Positions 50,217-62,987 of a stretch of 64,000 bases of DNA are shown piece by piece (within the stretch, counting starts at the first letter, position 1; every line of letters starts with the position of its first letter). Location: assembly GCF_046630445.1 (NCBI RefSeq), contig NC_092339.1:82565501-82629500 (forward strand), read 5' to 3'. The DNA comes from Rutidosis leptorrhynchoides. Taxonomy: Eukaryota; Streptophyta; Magnoliopsida; Asterales; Asteraceae. The notes beneath the pieces are model-generated. The model was not told the DNA's origin. It did not search any database and saw only the letters and a list, made by a program, of their open reading frames with translations. The position numbers and the translations under genes were made by a program.

Positions 50217-50900
50217 ATGGATAGACAACCCAATATTTTAAGAGACCTACCCGGAGACATGATTGATGAAATCTTGTCTAGAGTCGGTCAGAATTCCTCG
50301 GCACAACTATTTAAGGCGAGATCAGTTTGTAAGACATTCGAAGAACGTTCCAAGAATGTCTTGATTTATAAGAGACTTTCGTTTGAAAGATGGGGGATAT
50401 CACATTGGGAAACCCATAAGTTACGATGTGTTTACTTTGACGCATATATTGCGGGGAACCCAAATGCTATTTTACGCAACGGGTTAAGAAATTATTTTGA
50501 CTCAATATATCCGAATATTGGACTTCGTGATTTAGAAAAAGCGGCTAACATGCAACATAAAGAAGCATGTTATGCTTACGGATTAGTAATGTTCGCTTCT
50601 CACCAAAGTGAGAACAAGAACATCGGGCTACAACTATTAAATAAAACGTTTCCACAAGTGACGGAGTCGGTAATTGGGGTAAGAAATGAGGTTTTTAGAT
50701 TGTTACGGGACTGTTGGACATTACGTAACCCTCGTCCCTTTGACGTCGTTACAACACGCTGTCTTATCAACGGCCATAACGGTTATGTTCCACAAGACCA
50801 AGGATGGGAAGTAATCCTAGTAAAACCAGAATGCATGACTTGTTTCTGGACGTATGAATTACGTGTCTTTATTGCCTTTGCTGAACGACTTGTGTACTAG
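50217..50900 (+). CDS. Extra ORF 2 of element E: F-box protein, At1g67623/At2g35280-like, intact
   Basis: An uninterrupted 227-codon ORF from ATG 50217 to TAG 50898-50900. Residues about 8-45 (LRDLPGDMIDEILSRVG, LFKARSVCKTFEE) match the F-box, which binds SKP1 in SCF ubiquitin ligases. Residues about 80-150 (GNPNAILRNGLRNYF, LEKAANMQHKEACYAYGLVM) match the Sel1-like part of the plant At1g67623/At2g35280 F-box family. The C-terminal CMTCFWTYELRVFIAF is Cys/aromatic-rich. It lies inside a gypsy element between LTR and gag, in sense orientation, so it is presumably captured and may be expressed from the LTR. Whether it still binds SKP1 is unknown. Confidence 0.82.
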   Translation: MDRQPNILRDLPGDMIDEILSRVGQNSSAQLFKARSVCKTFEERSKNVLIYKRLSFERWGISHWETHKLRCVYFDAYIAGNPNAILRNGLRNYFDSIYPNIGLRDLEKAANMQHKEACYAYGLVMFASHQSENKNIGLQLLNKTFPQVTESVIGVRNEVFRLLRDCWTLRNPRPFDVVTTRCLINGHNGYVPQDQGWEVILVKPECMTCFWTYELRVFIAFAERLVY

Positions 50901-51241
50901 CTAGAATTATCTTCACAACTATCTTGTATCAAAGTTATTGTGAGCTATATTTCATGCTTTATGTAAAATAAGCGGTATTGTAAGTTTGTAAAATATTGTA
51001 TAAAAGTTTGAACGCGAAATATTATTATAATCAGTTTTTCATATAGAATTGTAGTAGTTGAATTGTATATTAGCTACTAAGTATGAACTTAACGGGTAGG
51101 TACTACCCGAATTTAAACTTATAAAACGCTAATATGAAGAAAAAGCTTTTATAAATGAGTTCATATTATGCTACGAAATACTATTAACTACTCTTAATAT
51201 TCTGTATGATTAACTTGTTCCATTTGACTATTTTGAAGGAA

Positions 51242-52075
51242 ATGGCACCGACTACTCGACACACCGTGAATATGAATGAAGAGGAATTCCGTACTTTTCT
51301 AGCTTCAAACATAGCCGCAGTACAGGCTGCGCTACATACCAACAATAACCTTGGATCTAGCAGTACAGGAAATCGTGTAGGATGCACCTATAAAGAATTC
51401 ACTGCCTGCAAACCTTTGGAATTTGATGGAACCGAAGGACCGATCGGATTGAAACGGTGGACCGAGAAGGTCGAATCGGTGTTTGCCATAAGTAAGTGTA
51501 CTGTAGAGGACAAAGTGAAGTACGCTACACATACCTTCACAGGTTCTGCGTTAACATGGTGGAATACCTATCTAGAGCAAGTGGGACAAGACGATGCGTA
51601 CGTACTACCGTGGTCAGCATTCAAGCACTTGATGAACGAGAAGTACCGTCCCAGAACCGAGGTCAATAAGCTCAAGACAGAACTTAGAGGGTTACGAACC
51701 CAAGGATTTGATATTACCACGTACGAAAGATGATTCACAGAATTGTGCCTATTGTGTCCGGGAGCATTCGAAGATGAGGAAGAGAAGATCGACGCGTTTG
51801 TGAAAGGATTACCGGAAAGAATCCAAGAAGATATAAGTTCACACGAGCCCGCCTCCATACAACAGGCATGTAGAATGGCTCACAAACTAGTGAACCAGAT
51901 TGAAGAAAGAATTAAAGAACAGACTGCTGAAGAGGCCAATGTGAAGCAAGTCAAAAGAAAGTGGGAGGAAAACGGTGATAAGAATCACCAATACAACAAC
52001 AGCAGCAATTACAACAATAATCGCAACAATTATCCCAACAATCGCAACATCAATCGCAACTACAACAAACGGCCC

Positions 52076-52108
<33 letters not shown>

Positions 52109-52930
52109 AGCAACTACAACAATCATCCCATCAACAATAATAACCGCAACAACAACAACAATCAGAAGCAGCTATGCCAAAGGTGTGAAAAGTATCACTC
52201 GGGGTTCTGCACCAAATTTTGCAACAAGTGTAAAAGAAATGGTCATAGCGCGGCGAAGTGTGAGGTCTACGGACCAGGGGTTAATAGAACGAAAAGAACA
52301 AATGGTGTCGGAACGAGTAATGGCGGAGCAAGTAGTGTCGGAGCAAGTTATGCCAATGTAGTTTGTTATAAATGTGGAAAACCGGGCCACATTATTAGAA
52401 ATTGCCCGAACCAGGAGAACACGAATGGACAAGGCCGCGGAAGAGTTTTCAATATTAATGCGGCAGAGGCACAGGAAGACCCGGAGCTTGTTACGGGTAC
52501 GTTTCTTATTGACAATAAATCTGCTTACGTTTTATTTGATTCGGGTGCGGATAGAAGCTATATGAGTAGAGATTTTTGTGCTAAATTAAGTTGTCCATTG
52601 ACGCCTTTGGATAGTAAATTTTTACTCAAATTAGCAAATGGTAAATTAATTTCAGCAGATAATATATGTCGGAATCGAGAAATTAAACTGGTTAGCGAAA
52701 CATTTAAGATTGATTTGATACCAGTAGAGTTAGGGAGTTTTGATGCGATAATCGGTATGGACTGGTTGAAAGAAGTGAAAGCAGAGATCGTCTGTTACAA
52801 AAATGCAATTCGCATTATACGAGAAAAAGGAAAACCCTTAATGGTGTACGGAGAAAAGGGCAACACGAAGCTACATCTTATTAGTAATTTGAAGGCACAA
52901 AAACTAATAAGAAAAGGTTGCTATGTGTAA
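51242..52930 (+). pseudogene. Gag-protease of element E (one TGA; 3' end runs into a solo LTR)
   Basis: Start MAPTTRHTVNMNEEEF at 51242. The retrotrans_gag core (PLEFDGTEGPIGLKRW, FTGSALTWWNTYL, MNEKYRPRTEV) is followed by a TGA at 51731-51733 in ITTYER-stop-FTELCLLCPG, where relatives have Arg. The same frame then continues through an Asn-rich linker, two CCHC knuckles (CNKCKRNGHSAAKC and CYKCGKPGHIIRNC) and the protease (LFDSGADRSYMS; IIGMDWLKEV). Coding homology ends at 52925 where the solo LTR begins. Apart from one TGA this is open for about 560 codons. Confidence 0.92.
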
Positions 52931-55856
52931 CGACCCGCACTTTTTCGATCGTTCTATACTTATAAGATTAATATTTACATAAATTAAACCTTACCAACAT
53001 GATAAGCAATCCAAATTGTCGAGACTTATGTTTTTCGAAAAGAGTTTTACACAACGTTTGACCGTCTAGTTTGATCGATGATATCACGAACTATACAATA
53101 TATGATAATTATACGTTTGTGTATATATATGTATATATACATATTTAACATGACCTAAGAATGTTTTAATATCTCATTTTGTATTAATAACAATAAGTTA
53201 TAAGTATATTTTGAAACTACTAACTTAAGTTTTCAAAACGATAACCATACGTAACGTTATTTGACTTAAATACTTACGACCTATAATGTTTATACATATA
53301 TCGTATAAGTAATGTATTTAATCACTTTTAAAGACTTAAATACATAAAACAATATAAGTATATTTACAAAAGATAGCTATATTTGAATCCTCGTTCCGTT
53401 TTCTCAAAGATTTCTATACGTATACCTAGGGTATATGTACCCGTATCATACGCAGCTTCTAGATGTATTTACTATTGGTATATACCAATAAAAATCTACT
53501 CCTTAGCAGCCTTAAATGATTAAGAAACATGTGGAACCAACCATTTGTCAAGTAGCATGAATTATTTAGCAAGAAAACAAAGTTAGGTATCTTTTTTTTC
53601 CTTTATAACCTAAAAACGTTTTTATGCATGCACACCATTTCTTCACCCCATTTTCTCATACTTACACTTCCATTTCTCTCTCAAAATACTCTTAACTTCA
53701 TACTTGATCATCTCCAAGCATTTTCCCCATCATTTAGCTTCAAAAACAACACTTAAACCTCATAAGAAAACCTTACAAAAACACTTCAAGAAATCCTTCC
53801 AAGAACACCAACTTACTTCCAATCTTTCATCCACTTCCATCACCCTTTTGGTTCTAGGTTCTTACTCCTCTTTTACAACAACCTTGTCCAAGGAACTTGA
53901 GGTAGAATCTATGTTCATAACCTTATTCGATTCATATATATATAGCTATCTTATTTTGTGGTATAAAATTTTAACAACAAGAACATAGTTTGAATGTTTT
54001 CAAACTTGTTTGCAAACTAAATAGATCCTTCTAACTTAACTTTTAAAATACTCCAAGACCTGTAATATAACTTAAATATATGCTAATTTAACAAGGTATA
54101 ACTTGGTTTTTCAAAGATTATCTTAAAAACTGTTTTTACGACGTCGGAGTGCCACCGGGGGCTGTTTTGGGTTGGATAATTAAAAACCATCTTAAACTTT
54201 GAATTGGAGGTTTATTTTCTGGAAAAATTATTTTTACTATGAATATGATAACACATAAAAATTTCATGATTTAACTCAAAGTATAAGTATTTTTAGAAAA
54301 ATAATCATTTAAGGTTGTTTACATGATGGAAAATGATTAACTTCATAAGTTTCACTAAAGTTTGACCTATGCCGTGTGATTTTGAATACAAACTAAGGTA
54401 TTTACAGTTCATAGTCTTAAAGAGGAACTCGATCCAAGGAGATGGCAAGTTGAATCAACGAAAACGGAGTTGTAACGAAGAAACTATGACCGAAACAAAA
54501 TCGGATATCCAAGACTAGTTTAGCCACGAAAATAATTGGGAAAAATTAAATAAATCACATCTTTTTAAGTTAACATGATATTTTATATATATGTACTTAT
54601 AATTCAATTTTATATGGTTCAGGTTCACCCGTAAACAACACGAGAAGATTAATCATAAGATCCCATGATTGTACGCAACACGTCATTTGACAACACCGGT
54701 ACTTTATGTACGCAACACGTCATTTGACAACACCGGTACCGTGGGTCAAGATTAATCTCGACCAATACATATACGATGGGGTTTTATTTATTTCGTTGGG
54801 GGTTTTATTTATTTCATTGCGGGTATATTAAACATCTAAAAATGAACCATTAAAATTGAATTACTAACAACGAACTGCTAACTACGGACTAAGGAATTAT
54901 TCAAAGTATTAAAAGTATAACAAGTATATATATGTGACGTTTGTTTAAAAAGAAAAGGTATTGATATATTATATATGGATAGGTTCGTGATATCAACCGG
55001 AGACCAAGTCAAATTATATATATATCTTCAAGACGAAAGTGAGTATATAGTCCCACTTTTAAACTCTAAATATTTCGGGATGAGAATACATGTATTTTAT
55101 GTTTTACGTTATGGACACAAGTAACTGAAAAATATATTCTACGTTGAGTTGTACCACTGGCATACTTCCCTGTAGCTTGGTAACTGTTATTTACAGCGGT
55201 ATTGTAAACGCGAATCCTGTTGATAGATCTATCGGGCCTGACAACCCCAACCGGACTGGACGACCAGTATTCAACGGTTGCACAGTACTTCGTTTCGTGA
55301 CTACAATTGGTACGGTGTAGTAAGATTTCATAATAAAGGGAATATGCGACGTGATTAAATGTTAAGTATGGTTACCAAGTGCTCAACCACTTAGAATATT
55401 TTTATTAAACTGTTTATATACGAAATCTTGTGGTCTATATATATATATTGCTGCCGGCATTAAACCTATATCTCACCAACTTTATGTTGACCTTTTAAAA
55501 CATGTCTATTCTCAGGTGATTACTAAAGCTTCCGCTGCATTATGTTGAATTTGAGCAGGATCTTGCGTACGCATATTTGTGTCAAAAATAAAACTGCATA
55601 CCCAAGGATTTGTGTTGTAAAATATGCTCGAAATCGTGTTGTTATCATTATATGTAAAGTTTGTAAGTCGAAGATTATCGCTAAACGGTAATCATCTTTT
55701 TATTGTCTAAAGCTTGTAACAAAAATAATGGTTATGGTTTGTAATGTATAATATATGCAGTTTCTCTTTTAAAAATGTCGCATATAGAGGTCAATACCTC
55801 GCAATGAAATCATACGTTATCTAACACGTTCTTATGGTTAAGGACGGGTTATGACA
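52926..55856 (+). mobile_element. Solo LTR inside pol of element E, TSD CTATG
   Basis: 2931 bp, TGTAACGACCCGCAC...GACGGGTTATGACA, flanked by CTATG at 52921-52925 and 55857-55861. No internal region follows. It is related to but clearly different from the E LTR (shared ACCGxGGGCTGTTTTGGGTT, GATAGATCTATCGGGCC, GTTCGTGATATCAACCGG) and carries the 36-bp-unit module at 54659-54787 in place of the module that E has. Confidence 0.95.
54659..54787 (+). repeat. Module shared with copia element D (28131-28255)
   Basis: CCCATGATTGTACGCAACAC and two 36-37-bp units ending CAACACCGGTAC, then GTGGGTCAAGATTAATCTCG. Only a few substitutions against the copy in D. Confidence 0.9.
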
Positions 55857-55861
55857 CTATG

Positions 55862-57585
55862 CTGTTCTAGCACACGTCGAGAAAGTACAAACTGAAGAAA
55901 AGAGCATCAATGATGTTCCCATTGCAAAAGAATTTCCCGATGTATTTCCGAAAGAATTACCGGGATTACCCCCACATCGATCTGTTGAATTTCAAATAGA
56001 TCTTGTACCAGGAGCTGCACCAATAGCTCGTGCTCCTTACAGACTCGCACCCAGCGAGATGAAAGAACTGCAAAGCCAATTACAAGAACTTTTAGAGCGT
56101 GGTTTCATTCGACCAAGCACATCACCGTGGGGAGCTCCTGTTTTGTTTGTCAAGAAGAAATATGGTACATTCAGGTTGTGTATCGACTACCGAGAGTTGA
56201 ACAAACTTACCATCAAGAACCGCTACCCACTACCGAGAATCGACGACTTATTTGATCAACTACAAGGCTCGTCTGTTTATTCAAAGATTGACTTACGTTC
56301 CGGGTATCATCAAATGCGGGTGAAAGAAGATGATATTCCAAAGACTGCTTTCAGAACACGTTACGGTCATTACGAGTTTATGGTCATGCCGTTTGGTTTA
56401 ACTAATGTACCAGCTGTGTTCATGGACCTTATGAACCGAGTGTGTGGACCATACCTTGACAAGTTTGTCATTGTTTTCATTGATGACATACTTATTTACT
56501 CAAAGAATGACCAAGAACACGGTGAACATTTGAGAAAGGTGTTAGAAGTATTGAGGAAGGAAGAATTGTACGCTAAGTTTTCAAAGTGTGCATTTTGGTT
56601 GGAAGAAGTTCAATTCCTCGGTCACATAGTGAACAAAGAAGGTATTAAGGTGGATCCGACAAAGATAGAAACTGTTGAAAAGTGGGAAACCCCGAAAACT
56701 CCGAAACACATACGCCAGTTTTTAGGACTAGCTGGTTACTACAGAAGGTTCATCCAAGACTTTTCCAGAATAGCAAAACCCTTGACTGCATTAACGCATA
56801 AAGGGAAGAAATTTGAATGGAATGATGAACAAGAGAAAGCGTTTCAGTTATTGAAGAAAAAGCTAACTACGGCACCTATATTGTCATTGCCTGAAGGGAA
56901 TGATGATTTTGTGATTTATTGTGACGCATCAAAGCAAGGTCTCGGTTGTGTATTAATGCAACGAACGAAGGTGATTGCTTATGCGTCTAGACAATTGAAG
57001 ATTCACGAACAAAATTATACGACGCATGATTTGGAATTAGGAGCGGTTGTTTTTGCATTAAAGACTTGGAGGCACTACTTATATGGGGTCAAAAGTATTA
57101 TATATACCGACCACAAAAGTCTTCAACACATATTTAATCAGAAACAACTGAATATGAGGCAGCGTAGGTGGATTGAATTGTTGAATGATTACGACTTTGA
57201 GATTCGTTACCACCCGGGGAAGGCAAATGTGGTAGCCGATGCCTTGAGCAGGAAGGACAGAGAACCCATTCGAGTAAAATCTATGAATATAATGATTCAT
57301 AATAACCTTACTACTCAAATAAAGGAGGCGCAACAAGGAGTTTTAAAAGAGGGAAATTTAAAGGATGAAATACCCAAAGGATCGGAGAAGCATCTTAATA
57401 TTCAGGAAGACGGAACCCGGTATAGGGCTGAAAGGATTTGGGTACCAAAATTTGGAGATATGAGAGAAATGGTACTTAGAGAAGCTCATAAAACCAGATA
57501 CTCAATACATCCTGGAACGGGGAAGATGTACAAGGATCTCAAGAAACATTTTTTGGTGGCCGGGTATGAAAGCCGATGTTGCTAA
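55862..57585 (+). pseudogene. RT, RNase H and integrase zinc domain of element E
   Basis: The reading frame resumes directly after the solo LTR ([13 protein letters not shown]) with [71 protein letters not shown] and catalytic FIDDILIYS. RNase H has [15 protein letters not shown] and [11 protein letters not shown]. The integrase HHCC domain starts [12 protein letters not shown]. One extra T in the T6 run at 57551-57556 shifts KKHFWWPGM to [10 protein letters not shown], ending at 57585. Confidence 0.93.
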
Positions 57586-58762
57586 ATACGTAGGAGAATG
57601 TTTGACGTGTTCTAAGGTCAAAGCTGAGCATCAGAAACCATCAGGTCTACTTCAACAACCCGAAATCCCGGAATGGAAATGGGAAAACATTACCATGGAT
57701 TTCATCACTAAATTGCCAAGGACTGCAAGTGGTTTTGATACTATTTGGGTAATAGTTGATCGTCTCACCAAATCAGCACACTTCCTGCCAATAAGAGAAG
57801 ATGACAAGATGAAGAAGTTAGCACGACTGTATTTGAAGGAAGTCGTCTCCAGACATGGAATACCAATCTCTATTATCTCTGATAGGGATGGCAGATTTAT
57901 TTCAAGATTCTGGCAGACATTACAGCAAGCATTAGGAACTCGTCTAGACATGAGTACTGCCTATCATCCACAAACTGATGGGCAGAGCGAAAGGACGATA
58001 CAAACGCTTGAAGACATGCTACGAGCATGTGTTATTGATTTCGGAAACAGTTGGGATCGACATCTACCGTTAGCAGAATTTTCCTACAACAACAACTACC
58101 ATTCAAGCATTGAGATGGCGCCGTTTGAAGCACTTTATGGTAGAAAGTGCAGGTCTCCGATTTGTTGGAGTGAAGTGGGGGATAGACAGATTACAGGTCC
58201 GGAGATTATACAAGAAACTACCGAGAAGATCATCCAAATTCAACAACGGTTGAAAACCGCCCAAAGTCGACAAAAGAGCTACGCTGACATTAAAAGAAAA
58301 GATATAGAATTTGAAATTGGAGAGATGGTCATGCTTAAAGTTGCACCTTGGAAAGGTGTTGTTCGATTTGGTAAACGAGGGAAATTAAATCCAAGGTATA
58401 TTGGACCATTCAAGATTATTGATCGTGTCGGACCAGTAGCTTACCGACTTGATTTACCTCAACAACTCGCGGCTGTACATAACACTTTCCACGTCTCGAA
58501 TTTGAAGAAATGTTTTGCTAAAGAAGATCTCACTATTCCGTTAGATGAAATCCAAATCAACGAAAAACTTCAATTCATCGAAGAACCCGTCGAAATAATG
58601 GATCGTGAGGTTAAAAGACTTAAGCAAAACAAGATACCAATTGTTAAGGTTCGATGGAATGCTCGTAGAGGACCCGAGTTCACCTGGGAGCGTGAAGATC
58701 AGATGAAGAAGAAATACCCGCATCTATTTCCAGAAGATTCGTCAACACCTTCAACAGCTTAA
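57566..58762 (+). pseudogene. Integrase core and chromodomain-like tail of element E
   Basis: 398 codons open in the shifted frame: [75 protein letters not shown] and [20 protein letters not shown], then the [17 protein letters not shown] region and a tail [19 protein letters not shown] typical of plant chromovirus integrases. Catalytic D, D and E positions all appear present. It is translatable only if the one-base frameshift upstream is bypassed. Confidence 0.92.
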
Positions 58763-58797
58763 AATTTCGGGACGAAATTTATTTAACTGGTAGGTAC
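58762..58797 (+). other. Polypurine-tract region of element E
   Basis: AAAATTTCGGGACGAAATTT then ATTTAACTGGTAGGTAC, directly before the 3' LTR. Near-identical to element C at 20120-20154. Confidence 0.7.
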
Positions 58798-61700
58798 TGT
58801 AGTGACCCGAACTTTTCCATGTTTATATATATTAATTGAGATTGATATTTACATGATTAAATGTTTCCAACATGTTAAGCAATCAAACTTGTTAAGACTT
58901 GATTAATTGAAATATGTTTCATATAGACAATTGACCACCCAAGTTGACCGGTGATTCACGAACGTTAAAACTTGTAAAAACTATACGATGACATATATAT
59001 GGTTATATATATAGTTAACATGTTTTTATTATAAGTATGTATCTCATTAGGTATTTTAACAATGAGTTATATACATAAAAATGAGACTATTAATTTAAGA
59101 AACTCGAAAACGATATATATAACGATTATCGTTATAACAACGTCTTACTAGGTACATATGAATCATATTAAGATATTGATACACTTGGTTAATTATGTTA
59201 AATGATAAGTAAATATATTATTAAGTGTATTAACAATGAAATACATATGTAAAAATAAGACTACTAACTTAATGATTTCGAAACGAGACATATATGTAAC
59301 GATTATCGTTGTAATGACATTTAACTGTATATACATCATACTAAGATATATTATATATCATAATATCATGATAATATAATAATTTAACATCTCATTTGTT
59401 ATAATAAACAATGGGTTAACAACATTCAACAAGATCGTTAACCTAAAGGTTTCAAAACAACATTTACATGTAACGACTAACGATGACTTAACGACTCAGT
59501 TAAAATGTATATACATGTAGTGTTTTAATATGTATTCATACACTTTTGAAAGACTTCAAGACACTTATCAAAATACTTCTACTTAACAAAAATGCTTACA
59601 ATTACATCCTCGTTCAGTTTCATCAACAATTCTACTCGTATGCACCCGTATTCGTACTCGTACAATACACAGCTTTTAGATGTATGTACTATTGGTATAT
59701 ACACTCCAATTATCAGCTCTTAGCAGCCCATGTGAGTCACCTAATACATGTGGGAACCATCATTTGGCAACTAGCATGAAATATCTCATAAAATTACAAA
59801 AATATGAGTAATCATTCATGACTTATTTACATGAAAACAAAATTACATATCCTTTATATCTAATCCATACACCAACGACCAAAAACACCTACAAACACTT
59901 TCATTCTTCAATTTTCTTCATCTAATTGATCTCTCTCAAGTTCTATCTTCAAGTTCTAAGTGTTCTTCATATATTTTACAAGTTCTAGTTACATAAAATC
60001 AAGAATTCTTTCAAGTTTGCTAGCTCACTTCCAATCTTGTAAGGTGATCATCCAACCTCAAGAAATCTTTGTTTCTTACAGTAGGTTATCATTCTAATAC
60101 AAGGTAATAATCATATTCAAACTTTGGTTCAATTTCTATAACTATAACAATCTTATTTCAAGTGATGATCTTACTTGAACTTGTTTTCGTGTCATGATTC
60201 TGCTTCAAGAACTTCGAGCCATCCAAGGATCCGTTGAAGCTAGATCCATTTTTCTCTTTTCCAGTAGGTTTATCCAAGGAACTTAAGGTAGTAATTATGT
60301 TCATAACATCATTCGATTCATACATATAAAGCTATCTTATTCGAAGGTTTAAACTTGTAATCACTAGAACATAGTTTAGTTAATCCTAAACTTGTTCGCA
60401 AACAAAAGTTAATCCTTCTAACTTGACTTTTAAAATCAACTAAACACATGTTCTATATCTATATGATATGCTAACTTAATGATTTAAAACCTGGAAACAC
60501 GAAAAACACCGTAAAACCAGATTTACGCCGTCGTAGTAACACCGCGGGCTGTTTTGGGTTAGTTAATTAAAAACTATGATAAACTTTGATTTAAAAGTTG
60601 TTATTTTGAGAAAATGATTTTTATTATGAACATGAAACTATATCCAAAAATTATGGTTAAACTCAAAGTGGAAGTATGTTTTCTAAAATGGTCATCTAGA
60701 CGTCGTTCTTTCGACTGAAATGACTACCTTTACAAAAACGACTTATAACTTATTTTTCCGACTATAAACCTATACTTTTTCTGTTTAGATTCATAAAATA
60801 TAGTTCAATATGAAACCATAGCAATTTGATTCACTCAAAACGGATTTAAAATGAAGAAGTTATGGGTAAAACAAGATTGGATAATTTTTCTCATTTTAGC
60901 TACGTGAAAATTGGTAACAAATCTATTCCAACCATAACTTAATCAACTTGTATTGTATATTATGTAATCTTGAGATACCATAGACACGTATACAATGTTT
61001 CAACCTATCATGTCGACACATCTATATATATTTCGGAACAACCATAGACACTCTATATGTGAATGTTGGAGTTAGCTATACAGGGTTGAGGTTGATTCCA
61101 AAATATATATAGTTTGAGTTGTGATCAATACTGAGATACGTATACACTGGGTCGTGGATTGATTCAAGATAATATTTATCAATTTATTTCTGTACATCTA
61201 ATTGTGGACAACTAGTTGTAGGTTACTAACGAGGACAGCTGACTTAATAAACTTAAAACATCAAAATATATTAAAAGTGTTGTAAATATATTTTGAACAT
61301 ACTTTGATATATATGTATATATTGTTATAGGTTCGTGAATCAACCAGTGGCCAAGTCTTACTTCCCGACGAAGTAAAAATCTGTGAAAGTGAGTTATAGT
61401 CCCACTTTTAAAATCTAATATTTTTGGGATGAGAATACATGCAGGTTTTATAAATGATTTACAAAATAGACACAAGTACGTGAAACTACATTCTATGGTT
61501 GAATTATCGAAATCGAATATGCCCCTTTTTATTAAGTCTGGTAATCTAAGAATTAGGGAACAGACACCCTAATTGACGCGAATCCTAAAGATAGATCTAT
61601 CGGGCCCAACAAGCCCCATCCAAAGTACCGGATGCTTTAGTACTTCGAAATTTATATCATATCTGAAGGGTGTCCCGGAATGATGGGGATATTCTTATAT

Positions 61701-62221
61701 ATGCATCTTGTTAATTTCGGTTACCAGGTGTTCACCATATGAATGACTTTTATCTCTATGTATGGGATGTGTATTGAAATATGAAATCTTGTGGTCTATT
61801 ATTATGATTTGATATATATAGGTTAAACCTATAACTCACCAACATTTTTATTGATGTTTTAAGCATGTTTATTCTTAGGTGATTGTTAAGAGCTTCCGCT
61901 GTCGCATACTTAAATAAGGACGAGATTTGGAGTCCATGTTTGTATGATATTGTGTAAAAACTGCATTCAAGAAACTTATTTTGTTGTAACATATTTGTAT
62001 TGTAAACCATTATGTAATGGTCGTGTGTAAACAGGATATTTTAGATTATCATTATTTGATAATCTACGCAAAGCTTTTTAAACCTTTATTGATGAAATAA
62101 AGGTTATGGTTTGTTTTAAAATGAATGCAGTCTTTGAAAAACGTCTCATATAGAGGTCAAAACCTCGCAACGAAATCAATTAATATGGAACGTTTTTAAT
62201 CAATAAGAACGGGACATTTCA
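58798..62221 (+). repeat. 3' LTR of element E (3424 bp)
   Basis: Same length as the 5' LTR with about 18 substitutions seen by eye (for example near 59306, 59711, 60296, 61665, 61850). Confidence 0.96.
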
Positions 62222-62852
62222 GTGTAAACCTTGCAGATGGCTCGTCGGTTGGGGATGAATATGCTTTGATAAGTGTAGCTCAATCCGGATAAATACCGTC
62301 TGCGAGATGATAACCGTATGAGTGCCTAAAATATGCAAAGTGTGTTGGTAAAGGATTAATAGTGCAGTCACGTATACCTAATATGATACGCTCGAATAAT
62401 TGCGGTTGCATTCGATAACGTCTTTTAAATTTGTTATCGGGAAAAGCAGGAGATTCAGCAAAATAGTCTCTGTGTACACTTTCAGCTGCACCTTCGCGAT
62501 CCCTAGGAATATAGCTTCGGGCTCGTGGAGGTCGTCGAGGTCCCTGACTTGAGCCCTCACCAGCTTCTCAGTCTAGCTCTTTGGCGCACGAACGCATAAC
62601 ACTTAATAACATTTCATCGTCCGAAAAATCATCGTCGACGAGCTTTAAATAGGCATCCATTTTGAGTAATAATTTGTTGAGAACTTGAAATTGTTTAGTA
62701 ATGAGAGAAATGAAAGTGTGTTTGAAATTGTGTTTGATATTGTATTTACAGATAAAAAGTAAGTTTTTTAATTTATTAAAATATAAATATATGTTTATAT
62801 CCGTTGAAAATGGAAGGTATATAACCTCCCACGTCACCAATTCATGCAACAC
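62222..62852 (-). pseudogene. PIF/Harbinger transposase pseudogene, N-terminal piece
   Basis: Minus strand from ATG 62660 (MDAYLKLVDDDFSDDE), TGA near 62570, then in the same frame ARSYIPRDREGAAESVHRDY, FPDNKFKRRYRMQPQLFERI and YGYHLADGIYPD-stop-AT, up to the element E target site. RDYF..RRYRM..LF and YGYxLADGIYPxW are hallmarks of plant HARBI1/ALP1-like transposases. The span between these motifs is far shorter than in complete relatives, so an internal deletion removed the first catalytic region. At least three stop codons lie in the combined frame, two fitting TGG/CGA to TGA changes. Confidence 0.88.
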
Positions 62853-62987
62853 GGATCAAAATGTTTAGGTGTTGGGTTGAAGCACGCGAGCCTCCCACCA
62901 GCCCAGCATGTCGCGCTAACCCGTGTTGGGTGGCGTGTTGGTTCCAAAACAAGCTCAGCACGCGGCCGTTAGAGACGGTTTTAGTGT
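62853..62987 (-). other. Upstream region of the Harbinger-like sequence
   Basis: GC-richer stretch with CACGCGAGCCTCCCACCAGC and several GTGTTGG/CAACAC words, perhaps subterminal sequence of the Harbinger element. Its terminus could not be fixed. Confidence 0.35.

Larger units (their letters stand above)
45828..62221 (+). mobile_element. Element E: 16.4-kb Ty3/gypsy (chromovirus-like) retrotransposon with extra ORFs, TSD GTGTA
   Basis: Two 3424-bp LTRs (45828-49251; 58798-62221), both TGTAGTGACCCG...GGACATTTCA, flanked by GTGTA at 45823-45827 and 62222-62226. The LTRs differ at roughly 18 positions by eye (about 0.5%), so insertion is recent. Order: LTR, PBS, acidic ORF, F-box ORF, gag, protease, (solo LTR insertion), RT, RH, integrase, chromodomain-like tail, PPT region, LTR. 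Lesions: one TGA in gag, the solo LTR in pol, and a one-T frameshift in integrase. Confidence 0.96.

Noticed and set aside
51975-52361. 128-codon Thr/Ile-rich ORF overlapping gag of E
   Set aside because: Out-of-frame reading of the Asn-rich CAA/AAC tract in gag.
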